A DNA stretch of 57,029 nucleotides from Blepharisma japonicum (Eukaryota > Ciliophora > Heterotrichea > Heterotrichida > Blepharismidae), in contig CATKHK010000147.1 in NCBI GenBank assembly GCA_949751835.1, positions 1-57,029 of the forward strand, given 5' to 3'. Positions 31,299 through 43,429 of this stretch are shown one piece after another. Made by a program: the position numbers and the translations under genes. Within the stretch, counting starts at the first letter, position 1, and each line of letters starts with the position of its first letter. The notes below the pieces were generated by a model. That model saw nothing but the letters and a program-made list of their open reading frames with translations. It did no database searches and was not told the DNA's origin.

Positions 31299-32090
31299 AT
31301 GTCTAATCATCATCAGCAGAACCAAATTATCAGGCAAGGTCCAGTAATTAATCATGGCTTGTTTGAAGCTGCCTTTAATCAAATAAAAAATTCTGCGAGC
31401 TTTGATATTAGAGTCACAGGGGAAGGAAGAGCTTTAAATCAAGAATCTGGAGTTTGAGAACCCTACTCTTCAGGAATTGAAATCAGAGGAGACTCTGAAG
31501 AAGTTGCGAGAGAAAGAATCGAAAAACAAACTCAATTGGAAATTGAAGAGATAGACTATGAATACCAGCTCAAAGCAGCTGAGGAAAATAAAAATTTTAT
31601 AATGGAAAAAGCCAACCTTGATGGCTGATACATGCAAAGGCTAGCCGAAATCGAAGCACAAGCAGATTTGTATAAGGAGCAGCTTAGAATTGAGCTGGAA
31701 AAGCTTCAATCCACCATTGAGCATGATATTGAGAAATCAAACTTAAACAGAGATGCTAATATCGAAAAAATGCAGATAGAAACCAAAATGCAAGTAAAAG
31801 CAAACGAATTGCAAGTAAGCTTAGATAAGATCAATACTCAACGCCAGATACAAACCAGAGAGCTAAACGCTCAGAAAGAAATCGACTTAGCGAAAATTTC
31901 GATTGTAAGGCAGCTAGCAGATATTGAAAATGCTAAAAGAATTCAACTTTCAAAAGAAGCAGAGAATTACAATAGAATAATAAATGATCTGGAATGCAAT
32001 TTCAGAGTAAGAGCAGCTCAGCTGGAAAGTCAAAAACAGATTGCTATCGCAAAAAAGAGAAATGGAAGGAAATTTTTGGGAATTTTCTAA
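31299..32090 (+). CDS. Coiled-coil protein, array family D, copy 2
   Basis: A 263-residue frame with two TGA-Trp (ESGV-W-EPY, LDG-W-YMQ). The head (IIRQGPVINHGLFEAAFNQI, FDIRVTGEGRALNQES) and coil (EIEEIDYEYQLKAAEENKNF, QIQTRELNAQKEIDLAK, RIQLSKEAENYNRIINDLE) match copy 1 at 20334 closely. The tail differs (KRNGRKFLGIF). Both D copies are intact and both keep the head-to-head arrangement with C. Confidence 0.8.
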
Positions 32091-32446
32091 CTATTGGGAA
32101 GAGTTTGAAAGAATTAGCAACAGCTCCTAATCTTTACTTTAATAGAATTTAAAGCTTTTATATCGAAATAAGATAATTAATTAAAGGTTTCATTTATGAA
32201 TGCCCAATAATTGCTTTAAAATCGCGCTAATTGTCATTCTTAATTTAACAATAATGAATTATCTGATTTATTAATTGTACCTCAACTTTATCAGAGAAAA
32301 AAATATTAATTCAGATGAACAGCTGAGCAGAAGCTTAATGATTGCAGAACTTGAAAGAGAAATTTAAACAGAACTCTCAAAAGATATAAGATTAATAAAA
32401 ATTAGAATTTGAAAAAAAAGCGCTATTAATTATGAAAATTGTAGAA

Positions 32447-33030
32447 ATGTCAGAAAATCCACTTTATTTCAGAATTACAGAAAATGAAAGAGATTTTGTG
32501 CGCATGTACTTTGATTCTCAGGTAAACTATAGGATGATAGATTACTCACACAGAAAATTGATCTTGTATGTGAATCTACTGAAATAGTTTTGATCAAAAT
32601 TCTTACAATCATCCCAATGAGTTAATTTATAGCAGTTGCATTAATCTAATTTTTAATGAAAATATTGTAAAAATAACTATGAAAACCCTATTTTACCCTT
32701 CCACTTAAATGTTTCCAATTTAGAAAACACGACTTTTGAGCTCCTATCTTTAAGCATTTATCAGTTTAGCTGCTCAATAGGGATTACAAATGGCAAACTA
32801 AAATTTTATACCATTATTAATGGCGAAATTGCAGCTGAATACGACCTCTTAATTGACAGCATTTTTATAGCTGATAAAACATTAAAGTAAGCCTAGGAGA
32901 TTGGAACTCTATGAAAATGCTTGATGCTCGGCAAGAGGGTAAGATTATCATTCTTTCAATAAAAGACCCAGAGAGCCCTGTGCAACTTTTACAACAAATT
33001 GATGAAATAATTGAATCTGAAATAGAGAAT
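32447..33030 (+). pseudogene. Family E gene remnant, copy 2
   Basis: It begins MSENPLYFRITENERDFVRM and runs in frame through FDSQVNYRMIDYSHRKL before a frameshift. Later pieces (SLSIYQFSCSIGITNGKLKF and DARQEGKIIILSIKDPESPV, QLLQQIDEIIESEIE) lie in other frames. It keeps about 100 bp that are missing from copy 1 and lacks the lesion of copy 1 near the start. The two copies therefore decayed independently. Confidence 0.65.
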
Positions 33031-33035
33031 TCTAA

Positions 33036-33180
33036 AAATGAAGGAGAATTTCTTGTCAGTCCCTTTGAAAAAAACTGAGAAAGTTTATGCTAAAAATTTC
33101 CTAGGGGTTTTAGAGTGTGAGGGAAATATTGTTAAAAACTCTCCAATTTTAGTTTCTCTAAGAATATATTACCCATAAGA
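33036..33180 (+). pseudogene. 3' tail fragment of a family H MORN gene
   Basis: EGEFLVSPFEKTEKVYAKNF-like codons followed by VLECEGNIV and the YYP-stop end match the last part of family H, with deletions and a frameshift. The following 65 bp resemble the spacer after H copy 2 up to the MYST start. This marks where the third H copy stood. Confidence 0.65.
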
Positions 33181-33248
33181 AAATCTTTCCTAAAGAAAAA
33201 TCTGCATAAAATATAAATAACTCTTACTTTAAATAAACTCTTAATAAA

Positions 33249-34466
33249 ATGAGAAAAGCAAACAAAAAAGAAAACAAAGAGAACAAACAAGATCAAGAAG
33301 ATTTAAGCGAGTATAAAGTCGGAATGCTAATCTTTGCCCAAAATAAGCGTACTTTCTAGTCAGAAAAAGAATGGCATGACGCCAAAGTAATCGAAATCCG
33401 AAAAAACAAAAATTACGCCCACAACCCGGTCGAACAGAACCTCGAGTTTTATGTTCACTACGAAGGCTTAAACAGGAGATGGGACGAATGATGTGTGTAC
33501 GAAAGAATAAAGCCTTGAAATGAAGCAGAATCCAAAAGAGATAACTTCAATGGGCCAATAGTTGAAAATAACGAGCATGAAGGCTTAGATGAGCGAGATC
33601 TGGCAGAGCACGAGAGGCTGACAAAATTCAAAACAATTGATTTTATTGAAATTGGAAAATATCGTTGCGAAACCTGGTATTTTTCGCCACTCCCAGACTC
33701 ATTTCAAAATATAGATACGCTCTATGTGTGCGAATTTTGCTTATCCTTTTTTAGATATAAAACAGAACTCATAAGGCATGCAAGTCGATGCAACCTTTTG
33801 CATCCGATGGGAAACGAAATATATAGAGAAGGGAATGTGTCAGTTTTTGAGGTCGATGGGGAACGAAATCCTTGCTATTGTGAAAATCTCTGCTATATTT
33901 CTAAGCTTTTTTTGGACCATAAGACGCTCAGATATGATGTAGTGCCTTTTCTGTTTTATGTCCTTACTGAAATTGATGAATTTGGCTGTCATTTTGCGGG
34001 GTATTTTTCCAAGCAGAAAGAAGACCCTGTGGAGCCAACGAAATATAATTTGTCGTGTATTTTAGTTATGCCGTTTATGCAGAGAAAAGGATTTGGGAAA
34101 TTTTTGATTAATTTTTCTTATGAGTTGTCAAAGAAAGAACAAAAGATGGGGACCCCAGAAAGACCATTGAGTGATTTAGGCCATGCTTCATATTTCAGTT
34201 GGTGGAGTGCAGAAATTATAAAATGCTTGGAAGACAGCCAAGGGCAAAACTTATCAATCAATGATATTTCGCAAAAAACTTATATTGAACCTGCAGATGT
34301 GCTGGAAGTTTTGGAAAAGCTTCATATCCTGAGATATTCTCAAGGAAACCATGTACTTTATACAAATCCAGAATTCCTAACGCAATTAATGAAAACCACA
34401 GGGAATCCTGGCCGAAGAGTTTTGCCTGAAAATTTGCATTGGACTCCTTTGAGACTTATTCAATAA
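33249..34466 (+). CDS. MYST-family histone acetyltransferase (Esa1/KAT5-like), one 15-nt intron
   Basis: Removing the 15-nt intron (33349-33363) and reading two TGA as Trp (DE-W-CVY, KP-W-NEA) gives 400 residues. Order: basic N-terminus, chromo-barrel (about 22-85, HDAKVIEIRKNKN, EQNLEFYVHYEGLNRRW), then the MYST domain with a C2HC zinc finger (about 156-181, CEFCLSFFRY...H...C), the autoacetylated-Lys segment LDHKTLRYDVVPFLFYV (Lys about 220), the catalytic Cys (about 265, YNLSCILVMP), the acetyl-CoA loop QRKGFGKF, and the catalytic Glu (about 299, GTPERPLSDLG). The Cys-Glu spacing equals that of Esa1. It would acetylate histone H4/H2A tails in a NuA4/TIP60-type complex. It is the only intact copy after two truncated ones upstream. 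The C-terminal winged-helix part is complete. Confidence 0.93.
33349..33363 (+). other. 15-nt intron in MYST gene
   Basis: GTACTTTCTAGTCAG: GT...AG, phase 1, with an internal TAG that would stop translation if retained. Splicing restores AQNKQKEWHDAKVIEI, the expected chromo-barrel sequence. Confidence 0.85.
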
Positions 34467-34477
34467 TATTATTAAAG

Positions 34478-35674
34478 TTAATAAAATAAGCCAATTATTT
34501 CAATGATACTCAGTAAGCCTATTCAAATCCCAAAAATAATTTTGTGGACTCCTGGATCATCCATCTTCAAATATATTAAAATAGGAAAAATGAGGCAGAT
34601 TATAAGATTTGATAATTGTAATAGAAATTTGATTTGATCCAAAATATTTGAGCACATAATACAAAGGAATATTGTGAATCCAACCAATCAATAAGACACC
34701 TCGCCATGGTTTACTTTTTCATCGTCAAAGTTTATCCCGTGAATTACTTGTACCCAGCATAATTTCGCTACGTGGAGTAGCAATAAAGTTAAAAATATTA
34801 ATGATATTGCAATACCAGCAATCCCAATAGCCATAGGAATGTTAATTGACTCAGAAATGGTATCATTTGAAATGCTAAAGTAAATTAATGACAGATCACC
34901 CATCTTTCCAATATGAAAGATAGACCCTAAAATTGAAGTCACTGAAAATAAAATAAGAGCTGTAATTAGAACTAATTCAGCAGACTTTCTTATAATACGT
35001 GGGCTATTAGACTCTCTATAAATCATTGGGAGACATATAGTAGCAGCAAAAGCATCGACCGAATTCCAAACAATTTCTAACTGTCCAAAATCATTTCATT
35101 CACTTCATCAGACAACTTTAGGATCTATTTTCCCTTCAATTATGTATGAAACTGTCACTAATATCAAATAAACCCATAAAATGATAGATAATATTGGAAA
35201 GTATTTTAGGCTAAAAAGCATTTTTAGCTTTCCAAAAAGTAGAAGAGGAATACTAATTATAATCAAAATAATAAATCTGTCTAATAGAAAAATATCATCA
35301 TTGCTATAATTTTTAGCCTCCAAAATTCCTATTTGAGTGAGATCAAACCTTATTAACGAAATTATTTTTACTTGATGATTGCATATTAGAATCATTGAGT
35401 ATAAAAGCATGTTGATTAAAGCAAATTTAGCAGCTTTTTTGCCATAATAAAAATTGACGCACCCTCCATAATTCAGATTCCCAGTATCTTCACAAGCAGA
35501 TATGAATGAAAAATATATGATATAAAATGTTCCTGCAATTAAGAAATATGTGACAATACTAGGGATTATACCTACTTTTGAGACTGAAGATGGTAAGACT
35601 AGAATTCCTCCTCCAATTGTAAAAGCATAAAATATAAAAAAAGTTGGTCAAAGCTTTTTGGGTTCTCTATTCAT
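34478..35674 (-). CDS. AAAP-family amino acid transporter, copy 1
   Basis: A 398-residue frame joined through six TGA-Trp codons. It is hydrophobic throughout, with about ten to eleven predicted membrane helices. The first helix carries the family signature FTIGGGILVLPSSVSKVG (typically GxGxLGLPYAF in Aa_trans proteins), followed by YFLIAGTFYIIYFSFI, a His/Arg loop (CNHQVKIISLIRFDL), and late helices with MAIGIAGIAISLIFLTLLLL. These carriers move amino acids or related solutes with protons across plasma or vacuolar membranes. The substrate is not predictable. The motif is somewhat altered (VLPSS) compared with copy 2. The stop lies 12 bp from the stop of the convergent MYST gene. Confidence 0.87.
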
Positions 35675-36164
35675 TTTAATATTATATATTGATAAAAAAT
35701 TAAGAGTATAGAATCTATTATTTAATGTTCTGCATAGAAGGAAATGGCAAAGTTGAATTTCTTTATAAATTATTTTTTCAATAGTTTAGAGAGAATAATC
35801 ATGATTTTAATCGATTTATGAATTATTATATTTGATAAAGTTTTAAGCTTTTTAACAGCAAAAATAAGATTTCACTGAAAATCATGTAATATTCACATGA
35901 ATTTTTTTTTCTCGGAATGAGGACGAATTTAAGGATGCTAATAGACTCTATATTATAAAAAAATAGAAACTAATAGCAATAGCACAGTCAAAACAGAAAG
36001 ATTAAAGTTTAATATGCTTCCTAATGTATATTGAGTCTGCAGATATAGAAGCATATTTTGAGGTATTCAAAAAGCATTTACATATCAAAATTTTTGAAGC
36101 AGTAAACAAAAACTTCTTTCGAAATGATTTTTATTACTTAGATTCTTTAAAGACTTATTCTATA
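35675..36164. other. Spacer between tandem transporters
   Basis: About 490 bp, AT-rich, with no coding potential recognised. It must contain the promoter of copy 1 and the 3' end of copy 2. Confidence 0.5.
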
Positions 36165-37364
36165 TTAATAAAATAAGCCAGTTATTTCAATTAGGCTTAG
36201 AAAAACTATCCAACCCCCAAAAATAATTTTGTGGACTCCTGGATCATCCATCTTCAGATATATTAAAAGGGGGAAAACGAGACAGATCACAAGATTCGAT
36301 ATTTGCATTAAGTATTTGATTTGATTCAGAATATTTGAGCACACAATAAAAAGTAATATCTCGAATCCAACCAATCAATAAGAAATTTTATTATGGTTTA
36401 CTTTTTCATCATCAAAATGAATCCCATGTATTATTTGCACCCAGCATAATTTCGCTACGTGGAGCAGCAATAGAGTAGAAAAGATTAATGATATTGCAAT
36501 ACCAGCAATCCCAATCGCCATAACTATGCTAAATTGTTCAGAAAGATTTTCTTCTGAAATACTAAAGTAAATTAATTGCAACTTATGAATACTCCCAACG
36601 TCAAAAATAGATCCTAAAAGTGAGGTCACTGAAAACAAAAAAAGAACAGCAATTAACACATATCTAACAGCTTCTCTGATAATATAAGGGTCGTTGCACT
36701 CTTTATGCACTATTGAAAGGCATTGTATTGCAGCAAAAGCATCAATAGAGTTTCAAACAATTTCGAACTGCCCAAAGTCATCTCATTGGTTGCTTAATCA
36801 AACAATTTTTGGCTCCATTTTTTCTTGCACTACGAGGAATGCAGTTGCTAATATTAAATAAATCCATAATATCATTGAAAATATTGGAAAGTACTTCAGG
36901 CTAGAAATCATTTTTAATTTTCCGAAAAGAATTAGAGGAATGCTGATTATGATCAAAATAATATATTTGTCTAAAAGAAAAAAGTCATCATTATCATAAT
37001 TTTTGGCATCTAAAATTCCTATCCAAGTCAGATCGAACCTGATTAATGAAATTATTCTTACTTGATGATTGCATATAAGAATCATACAGTGAAAAAGCAT
37101 AGTGATTAAGGCTAATTTAGCAACTTTGCTGTTATAATAGAAATTAATGCATCCTCCATAGCTGAGATTTGAAATGCCTTCACAAGCATATATAAATGAG
37201 AAATAGATTATGTAAAATGTTCCTGCAACTAAAAAAAATGTAATAAAGCTGGGAATTATTCCTACTTTGGTAAATGAATAAGGCAAACCTAAAATTCCTC
37301 CTCCAATTGTAAAAGCACAAAAAATGCAAAAGGTGGGCCAAAGCTTCTTCGATTCTATGTTCAT
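36165..37364 (-). CDS. AAAP-family amino acid transporter, copy 2
   Basis: A 399-residue paralogue of the gene at 34478, same strand, with TGA-Trp codons in the middle and near the end. The first helix is FTIGGGILGLPYSFTKVG, a textbook Aa_trans motif. Cys/Tyr-rich and Asp/Asn loops (ACEGISNLSYGGCINFYYNS, DAKNYDNDDFFLLDKY) and the late helix MAIGIAGIAISLIFSTLLLL match copy 1. The high similarity along the whole length shows a tandem duplication. Copy 2 better preserves the family motif and may be closer to the ancestor. Confidence 0.88.
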
Positions 37365-38014
37365 TTAAATATTATAAGTTAGCAAAATTTCAATTAAAAA
37401 TCATGAGAAATATAGAATCTATATTATTAAATTCTCTATAAAAGAAAAAAGTAGTTTTTAAAAAGGTCAATATTTTAGAAAATGCAGTTAATTCAGTAGA
37501 CCTAAAATGTATTGCTCTCTATTAGGCTAGAACTGAAGCATCTTTAAAGTTTGATTTTGTTCCACAGTTAAATAAACGGACAATTAAGAAGTAAATAAGC
37601 TTCAAAAGATGAAGAAAAATAAAAAGATGCATATCATAATTTTCAAAATAGTGCAAATAGGCACTGAAGGATAAATTTTATAGTTTATCTTTGATCTATA
37701 ATTATATTATATTAATTATTTTATGCTAATGAAAAGCCAGCATATTAAATATTCCTTTTTTAAACAATCTAATTTCATAATCCCACAAGATACTAATTCA
37801 AATATTTATATTTTTGGATATTAGGAAAATATTTCAGTTTGAAAAAATATAAATTGCTAAAATCAAGATACTAAATTTAATAGGTTATTATAGAAAATCA
37901 GTCATTTCTCTAAGTGTATTTTAAATAAATAAAATAGGTCCGAAAAATTGCAATGAAACATATCTGCGATAGCAGACTTCATCATTTATAGCCTAGGTTA
38001 AACTTTATTAATAT
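37365..38014. other. AT-rich intergenic region
   Basis: About 650 bp with very low GC, poly-A/T runs and no open frame or recognisable remnant. Confidence 0.5.
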
Positions 38015-38851
38015 TTAGTGTAATTGATTAGTTATTAAATTTTGTTGAATCGTTCCTATATAGATCATTCCTTCTTCATTGAAATCAAATCTATAGATTT
38101 CTAAGTTTATAATGAAATAAAGAGAGTTTTTATAAAAATCAAAGTATTTAAAAAGCATGCGTACATTTTTGGAATTCTCAGATATTGAAAATCTACAAAA
38201 CTCCTCTCATTTTATGAAGCAATCTTTTGTAATATAGACTTTTTCGCTAAAAGAGTCAAATAAATACATATTTCGGCCCATTTTACATAAAAATTTTTCA
38301 CTTCTCCTCTCTAAGTCCATGTTGAATTCTGAGTAAGAATTAGAAATAATATCGTACTCAAAGATTGATCCAGACTGTTTTCCTGCCAAATATATTTTAT
38401 CGTTAAATCCCACACATGAAATCATATCAAGCTTGCAAGGCAAATCAGCTAAAGTCTTTCATCTATTCTTGTATATATTAAGCTTTTTAGCTGCTGTAGT
38501 TTTGCATTCAATATTTAACATTCCAAACGAGAAAATTTCACCTTTGTAATAGCAAAAATCATTGAATAGGAGCTTATTTTTTCCTCGAAAACTGGGTAAT
38601 TTAAAATTGTCATTAAAAATTGCTGAGCCATACCTAGGATGATTGAGGATTCCTCAATAGATGCTGCTGTTTGGGAGAATAGATTTTCTACCTAATGTGA
38701 ATCGTGTAGTATTTTCAATAATTGAAAAGCTATTTAGATCTATTCGCTTGATATATGATTTGGTATGAGAATGAAAAGTGCAGCATCAAAGATATTGAGA
38801 CTCTATTTCCTGCTCGTCAGTGCCCTGTTTTAATTGTAATTTATAAGGCAT
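38015..38851 (-). CDS. Kelch-like beta-propeller protein (tentative)
   Basis: A 278-residue frame opened by four TGA-Trp codons. It shows kelch-type blades by eye: a Gly/Tyr/Phe pattern in NKLLFNDFCYYKGEIFSFGM followed by a Trp/Leu line (KNRWKTLADLPCKLDMIS), CVGFNDKIYLAGKQSGSIFE with a Tyr/Phe partner (YDIISNSYSEFN), and NMYLFDSFSEKVYI. Kelch propellers are protein-binding platforms. Only about four blades are visible, and there is no N-terminal BTB or B-box, so this may be a short protein or the remnant of a larger one. An upstream in-frame TAA precedes ATG 38851. Confidence 0.55.
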
Positions 38852-39657
38852 ATTTATGCTAAATATCCATTAGCAGCGCTCAGAAAGTTTAATTTTAGGT
38901 AAATATTTAGAATCTCATTGCACAAATGTTTAAATAGTTGGATTTGCACTATTAATAACCAATTGAAAATATCTTTGTTTCAATATGCTTTGATTGCAGT
39001 CTTTTATTAGAGTTATTTTTTTAAAATACTGCCAAGTAACTTTAATGATATTAATTCAATTTTATGAAAGATTTGGTATCTTAGAAATTTTATAATAAAA
39101 TATTGTAAATTTTTAAAATTTAATTGCTTAATAGTAAATTAAAATAGTTATATTTTTTTCAGTTTAATAAGAGTTCAGGAATATTCAAGACTACACATGC
39201 AGAAAGAATTAAGGAATGCCGCAAAATCTTTATCAGAAATATTTTGTGTATCATAATGAATTAGCTGTCAAAGTTTATTGCCCAGATTGGGAAGCCTAAA
39301 TAGCTTCTGATAGAAAAAAAAGTGTTTACTCCATAAAGAATGTATCCAAATCTTGTTTCTTCATCTTATTAAAAATAAAATTGAGTGCAATGCTGCATTA
39401 ATTATTAATTCATGCTAATATTTAACATATATAAAACTTAGGCCTATTGATAATTAAATCGTAACTCATTAATTCAAAAAGGACTTAGAATTAAAACATC
39501 ATATAAGTTAATGAGTAAAGTTTACTTTGATTAATTCAAGATAAATTGTCTGATATATAGAATATGAAATCTTTGAAATATCATCAGCCAAAAATAAGTC
39601 ATAATATTAAAAAATGTTCACATGATGCAATCATTATTAGGGAAATAATTAATTATT
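38852..39657. other. AT-rich intergenic region
   Basis: About 800 bp between divergent genes. There are many stops in all frames, no RNA gene was recognised, and it is longer than most spacers in the window. It holds both promoters. Confidence 0.5.
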
Positions 39658-42600
39658 ATGTTAGTGCTTAGCTTAATTGATAAAATAATCATGGTAACTT
39701 ACTTACTACTTTTAATTGCTTTTGCGCTTGGAAATGTTGAGCTCCTTATCTTTTTTAGCAACAAGACTTCAAATTCTCTTATTTCTTACTTCCAAACTAA
39801 TTTAATCCAGAAAATTGGAGATTCAGCCACTTTTGAGACTATCTTGATTACAGCAAATAGAAGCACAGATTTTTTCTCATTCTTTAAAGAATATGCTACT
39901 GTTACAATTGATGCTATGTTTGATGCAGCTCTAAGTCAGATTTTATTATCTGTTACAGAAAGCCTAGAAATTCTAAATTTTTACCTAGACCCAAATATGA
40001 CTCCTACTGGTTTAATGCAATATTATGCACACGCTCCTTGACAGGAACAATTAACTGCAACTAAGAAAATTGTTGACTATTTAGGTTGGAATAAAAATAG
40101 TCTATTAGGTAGTGATTCATTAGAATCCTTAAGAATTTTAACTCAGTTTGAAAAGGAATTTGGGACGAAAGTAAAATCGAAAATGATCCTCTCAGATATT
40201 ATGACAAAAAACAGTATGGAAGATATTGCAGGTAGAATCTTCAAGCCAAATGGCTTAGAAAATTTTATAGTTTTTGTTGAAGGAGACTATATTGAAGATA
40301 TTGTCAGCTCTTTAATAAATAAAAAAATTTACAAAGTAGGCTGTGGAATATTGATATGAAGCAAAGGAATATGAGGAATGAGACAAGATGGACTTGTATA
40401 TTTAGTTGAGCAAGGCTTAGAAAACGCTTCATCTTATGAAGAGTATGAAGCACTTGCAATTAGAAGCCTCACTCTTTTGCTAAAATCCTATTTTAATTCC
40501 CTTTCAAATGGAGAAGTTGCGATTACAAATGAATTGCTAAAACAATTTATTGGGTCAAACGTCTTTAATCATGGAAAAATGCCAATATATTCTATAGTAA
40601 ACATTATTAACTCATCCCCAGTAATTGTAGGCACACTTTCGAATGCTAAAATCTCATTTTCTCAAGAGATCATATACCCAGGAAACACCACCGAAAATCC
40701 TTTAGCTTCCAAAGCCAATCTTTATATGTCTTTAACCACTTCAGGACAAGAGCTTGATGGGACTTTTAATTCATTTCAATTAGGACAAGTCCAAGGCAAT
40801 ATGTATGCTAGAGACTGGATAAATAATCGAACCTCAATCCTTGAAAATTTCTATATAAAATTTACTGAAAACAAATGTGGGACAACTGTGTTTATTCATG
40901 ACCTTACCGCAAATTGCTATAAACCAATCAAAAATGAATTAGGCATCGTCTTTTTATCATCAGATTACTATGTAACTAATGTAGGCATGATTCTCTTATT
41001 AAGGGAATGAAATATCTCAATAGCATTTGTTGCTGCAGCAACCACAAGTCCACTTCTTTCAAACAAAACCTTATATCCAGAACTTGTAAGGGTTGTTCCA
41101 AGCGGGACCTACAATGCAGTTATTATACTTAAACTCTGCCAAGTTTTTGGATGAAAGCATGTAAACGTTTTGTACGCTAATTCAACCACAAATAAGGTCA
41201 TGTACAACACATTTGTGAGTGAGGCGGACAAGGCTGGAATTGAGATAGTAAACGATGAAACGAAACGAATGCTTCCTCCAAATTATATGAGGACACAGTT
41301 TGAGACCTATAAATATGTTTTTCAAGAAATAATGGACTCGAAAACTAGGATTTTCATAACTTTTCAAACTGCCTCTTCTAATTATCAGGCAGTTGAAGGC
41401 TTGTATGATATTGGGTTGAGAAAAGAAGATGTGGTTGTTATTTTACCTTCAAAAACTGGAGGGCAAGCAACAATAAAAAATTACTCACAAGATTTTTTGC
41501 CAAAACTATTAGAATTCTTATGTGGCTGTTTAAGCGTAAGCGCAGTTGAGTACGTTGATGACTTTGGCAACCAAATCCGAAATGGAATGGCTAACTATTG
41601 AGGGAACCCTCCTGATTTCAAAGGATCACATTTTGACCAAACCTTACTTGCTGCTTATGGGATCGATTTCACAATCAAAAAAGGCGAAGACTACGAAAAT
41701 GCAGAAATTTTGATGAAAAATATAAGAGCCCAGAGAATTATTGGGGCCTCAGGGACCATTGCAATTGATTCTACATCGAATGACAGAAGTTTCATGATTT
41801 TGAGCATTAATAACTTCTATAAAACAACCACTGCTGGTGTTTATAATGATAGCATTGTGGGATATTACATCCCCACTTCTAGCATCCCTCTCCAAATCAA
41901 TTCTGACATCATATGGCCTGGCCTGGTCATTACAACTCCTGCCGACTCAATTTTAATTAACTCCGACTGCCCATTTGATATGAGTTTATCTCAGGACTCT
42001 GTCTCAGGTACAGTTGCTTTATCTATAGTATGCTTTTCAATAGTTTTACTGGCTTTTATTGCTTCATTTTATACATGAAAAAGAATTTCAATATTTCGCT
42101 ATCCCAAATTAATAGAGAAAAAAGAAATTCAATTTGCTGACTCGGTCATCATATTTATGATGATAATTGAAGTGTTTCAATATGCTGATATTGGTCCCAA
42201 GCTCAAATATGACAGTATTTCTGAATACTTAGGGAGCATTTTTAACATTGATCTAGAAAAAATTTTAGACTTAAAAGGGATAGTGTATTGGATATGGATT
42301 AATATCATATTTGGGGTTATCTGCTTTTGAGCATTTATGTGCATAATTATCCATCCTCGTAGTGAAAAATATGTGCTGGCTGTTTTCTTTCTGAGGTGGA
42401 TTTATGAATTAAAAAATTTGCTAAAGCCTGTACTTGGAAATATGCTTTTTCTCCCAATTTTGAATAATTTGATTACTGTTTTTAGGTGCTCAAAAGCTAC
42501 TGGAGATGACCTAAATCAAAGCTATATGGATATTAACTGCAATTATTACTGCTGACAAGGTACGCATTTAAACTATGCTATATTTTCATATATAGCTCTA

Positions 42601-43260
42601 ATAATATACTTGCTTATAGCGATTGTTTACAGATCACGATGAATTAATATTCATGATGATGAGCATCAACACCTAAAATGTCAGCCTGAGAATCTCATAA
42701 TTAAAAGTGCATTTCAAGTTTTATTCGTTGGATTCAATAAAACTATTTCAATTTTAAACTCTTCTGTTCGAGGATTTTTATGCTTTGGATTATTCATCAT
42801 TTTTATAGCATACAATATTAAAAAGCCACCATTTAATTACGATCGAATGAATATGTGGCAGATTATGCTGCTATGCTGTCTTGCCTGGTCTAGTTTAACA
42901 GCGAGCATTTCTATTGAGTTCGAATCTTTTTCTTTGTGACTTATGGTTGTAAATATTATAGGCTGGGGAATTTTTATTGGTACTGGGTTGTTTTTGCAGG
43001 CGTACAGATTTCCAGCGATTTTGGTGACCCCACAGCAACTAAGTATTGCATTATTATTTAAATTTATGCTTACATCAAGAATTGGAGCTGAATCTATTGG
43101 CAAGAGAAATTTAAACTTTGCGAGTGGGATTTATCATTTAGAAAAAGAAATTGAGGCAAGCTCTTTAGATAAAACAGAAAGTATTTCAAAAATGAAATCA
43201 GAATGCCCAATTCTTGTCAATCATCAAATAGAAATTCTTGAAGTAAGTATGGGTGATTAG
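39658..43260 (+). CDS. Large receptor-like protein: periplasmic-binding-like ectodomain plus about 7 membrane helices
   Basis: Joining frames through more than ten TGA-Trp codons gives 1200 residues from ATG 39658. A second in-frame ATG at 39691 would start right at a good signal peptide (MVTYLLLLIAFALGN) and is a credible alternative. Residues about 30-770 are extracytoplasmic with many N-x-S/T sites. The segment about 400-640 resembles the ANF-receptor/type I periplasmic-binding fold (NISIAFVAAATTSPLLSN, TYNAVIILKLCQVFGWKHVN, GIEIVNDETKRMLPPN, KTRIFITFQTAS). The C-terminal 420 residues contain about seven helices, starting with VALSIVCFSIVLLAFIASFY. This layout resembles class C GPCRs, but the 7TM part has no diagnostic motif I can name. 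A chemical-signal receptor is the likely role. Confidence 0.7.
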
Positions 43261-43429
43261 GAATCTAATTGTATAAACGAAATACTACTTATTAAGTATA
43301 TAATAAGTTTTCATTTTCCTTAAGATAGAAAAAATAATTATATTATTGTAATAATTCATAACTTTATTTCTATAATGAAGCATGAGGGGTTTTACTAAGT
43401 TTAAATGGTTAATAATTTAAAGCTTGTAT

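Larger units (their letters stand above)
18721..34466 (+). repeat. Triplicated multi-gene unit (B-C/D-E-F-H-MYST)
   Basis: The same gene order recurs. Copy 1, about 18700-26065: B, C remnant, D, E remnant, F, second F remnant, H, MYST fragment. Copy 2, about 26097-29600: B remnant, F, H, MYST fragment. Copy 3, about 29649-34466: B remnant, C, D, E remnant, H tail fragment, intact MYST. Sequence similarity extends into the intergenic leaders. This is a tandem segmental duplication with differential loss. Confidence 0.8.

Noticed and set aside
33249-33370. In-frame TAG in the MYST gene as evidence of a pseudogene
   Set aside because: A 15-nt GT...AG intron removes it exactly and restores the expected chromo-barrel sequence, and the rest of the gene is intact with catalytic residues.
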